Part shown: piece after piece, positions 50,301 to 53,300 of the stretch
Numbering within the stretch: position 1 is the stretch's first letter
Layout of the letters: every line of letters starts with the position of its first letter
NCBI RefSeq assembly: GCF_036898095.1
Contig: NC_090736.1
Location: 12,521,184 to 12,585,183 of the forward strand
Length of the DNA stretch: 64,000 nucleotides
Origin: Palaemon carinicauda
Lineage: Eukaryota > Arthropoda > Malacostraca > Decapoda > Palaemonidae
Direction: 5' to 3'
Program-made: the position numbers and the translations under genes
Notes under the pieces: generated by a model
The model's input: the letters and a program-made list of their open reading frames with translations, nothing else
What the model was told of the DNA's origin: nothing
Databases searched by the model: none

Positions 50301-53300
50301 TTGAGACAACAAAGCAACAGCACCAGGATTCACCAGCTTGGAATCTGGTTGTTGTGTTGAAATTTCTGATGAGTGACAGGTTTAAACCCCTGCACTCTAC
50401 ATCTATGAAGGACCTCACGAGGAAAACCCTTTTCTTGGTTAGTCTGGCAACAGCCAAGAGGGTTAGTGAAGTCCATGCATTCAGTAGAAATGTGGGTTTT
50501 CAGGACAGTAAAGCGATCTGCTCATTACAATTCGGTTTTCTCGCTAAGAATAAGCGCCCTTCCCAACCTTGGCCTAAGGCCTTTCAGATTTCGCACCTGG
50601 CGGATGTGGTTGGAAATGAGCTAGAGAGAGTTTTATGTCCAGTAAGGGCCCTCAAGTTTTACTTAGACAGAACAAAGAATTTAAGAGGCAAGTTGGAAGC
50701 ACTGTGGTGCTTGGTGAAGAAACCCTCCTTGCCAATGTCCAAGAATGCTCTGTCATACTTTATTAGGCTTCTAATTAAAGAGGCTCATTCTCACTGCAGT
50801 GAGACAGACTTTAGTCTTTTGAAGGTAAAGACTCATGAAGTTACTTCGTGTGTCTTTACCTTCAAAAGCTGTGGCAACTTTAGTGGCATTCAAGCAAAAT
50901 CGTTTGTTGCAAAGCATTATGGACACAACCTTCTGGAGAAGCAAATCTGTGTTCGCCTCACACTATTTGAGAAATGTTCAGACTCTATATGATGACCGAT
51001 ATTCTTTGGGACCGTTTGTAGCAGCGGGTACAGTAGTGGAAGAAGGATCCACCACTACTTTCCCATAATCCTAATACCTTTTCTTATCTTGGAACATTTA
51101 TTTGGTGTTTTTATGGTTGTCTTGTGGAGATGCGACAGTCTTCCGCTATCATTGATTTGTCAGGGGGTCTTTTTTGTTCCTTGAGAGTGCCTCGGAATGG
51201 GTATTAGAGGAGGCTCTGTCACAAAGAGGTGTGATCACCGGTTGGCAGCTCCTAGGGATCTTCAGCCCCCTGAGAGGACCACTGGATCTCATAAGGAAAG
51301 CAGACATAATGGCAGAGTATCATTGAAGTCAGCTTCCTTATCAGGTACGAACCCTTAAGTTTGTTTTGTATTTAAAAAACTCTTAAGCAGATTTCCAACT
51401 ATATTGGCTCTCTCTAACCCTCCACCAAAGGTGTTAATCAGCTATATATATAACCACCTGGTAAGTCTTGTGTTTAAAAATGTTATTTTCATTATAAAAT
51501 AAATTTTTGAACATACTTACATGGTGGTTATATATAATCAAAATCGCCCCCTCCTCCCCTCTAGAGACTAGAGGCATGGAAGATATGAACACCAATAGAA
51601 TGGTTTCTGGGTACCTCGCCAGGGGCGCATGAGTAGCACACCTGGCTATCCAATCGGCAATTGGCGCGAGTTTTGAATTTTTCTGCCGTGACGTCAGGTA
51701 CGTAAGGTATACAGTGATACCTCTACATACGATCTTAATTCGTTCCAGAAACTACTTCATATGTTAAAATGATCGTATGTTGGAGCAAATATTCCCATAA
51801 GAATACATGGTAATTGATTTAATTCGTTCCTCAGCCTAAAAACCCATAATAAATCCCTAATAAATGGCTACACATAATTACACAGTACATTAATCCAATG
51901 CCTGTATAATAAATACATATTACAAACCAAAAAAAGAATAATAATAATGAAATGATAAATAAAAAACGGGTTGTAATGTAACACTTTACCTTAGCGACAG
52001 GAGGAGACGGAAGATCAGCGAGGAGGTAGGGATGGTGACTTTGTACGATAACGTGTACGAAAACTTACACTAACTTACACTACTACGTGAACTTTTTCAT
52101 TTTTATAATTTTCTATTTTTTTTTTACATTTTTCTTTTCTTATTTTTAATTTTCATCACTTTCACTTGATTCGTTCTTCCTTTTCTTTGCTTCACTTTCT
52201 TTCTTTTCATCATGATCACTAGACCGTTTTAGTAGAGATTTTTTAAAGAAACTATCAAGTGAAAGTTGCTTTTAAGGATTTTTTTAAAATGCGTTAAGCA
52301 AACATCATCGAACTGCACAACAACACGGCAAATCTAAAGTTTCTGTGGGTGATGCTTGTCGATGAAATCAACAATGTGTTGATGATATGGCAACATCTGT
52401 TTTATTTCCGCCATACCTAAGATTTGGCCTACCTCCTCGATCTCTTCCGACTCACTCAACTCCGCTTGGAACTCATCATGCTGCATGGCTTGCAGCTCCT
52501 TGAGTTCCTCGGTGGTGAGCTCTTCGTGATGCTCATCGACGAGTTCGGTGATGTCATCTTCATCCACCTCCAGACCCATGGACTTGCCAAGGGATACAAT
52601 CTCTTCGACGTCTTCCTCGGCGGCAAGCACAGGTTCATTCTCAGGGCCAAAACCTTTGAAATCTCTGGGAGCAACAGCATCAGGCTAAAGCTTCTTCCAA
52701 GCGGAATTCAGAGTCCGACGAGTTACTCCCTCCCAAGCCTGATCAATGATCTTTAAGCAGTGCACCTTATTGAAGTGGCTCCTCCAAAATTCACGCAAAG
52801 TTAAGTTGGTGCTTTGTGTGATATTAAAGCACTGCTTAAATAAGTGCTTGGTGTACAGCTTCTTGAAATTAGAGATGACTTGCTGGTCCATGGGCTGGAG
52901 GATAGGGGTGGTATTCGGTGGAAGATACAACACCTTGATGAATTTGAACTGTTCGATGATATCATCTTCGAGTCTGGGGGGGTGAGCGGGTGCATTGTCC
53001 AAACAAAGCAAGCACTTCAAAGGCAAATTCCTTTCCTGAAGATACTTCTTGACAGCAGGGCCGAAAACTACGTTTACCCATTCCACAAAGATATGCCTAG
53101 TAACCCAAGCCTTAGAATTAGAACGTCATAGAACATGTAGCAGGTCTTTATTAATTCTACGTGCTTTAAATGCCCTAGGTTTTTCGGAATGGGAAACTAA
53201 CAGAGGCTTAATTTTGCAGTCCCTGCTGGCGTTGGCACAAAGCGCAAGAGTCAACCGATCCTTCATTGGCTTATGTCCAGGCATTTTCTTCTCTTCAGCG

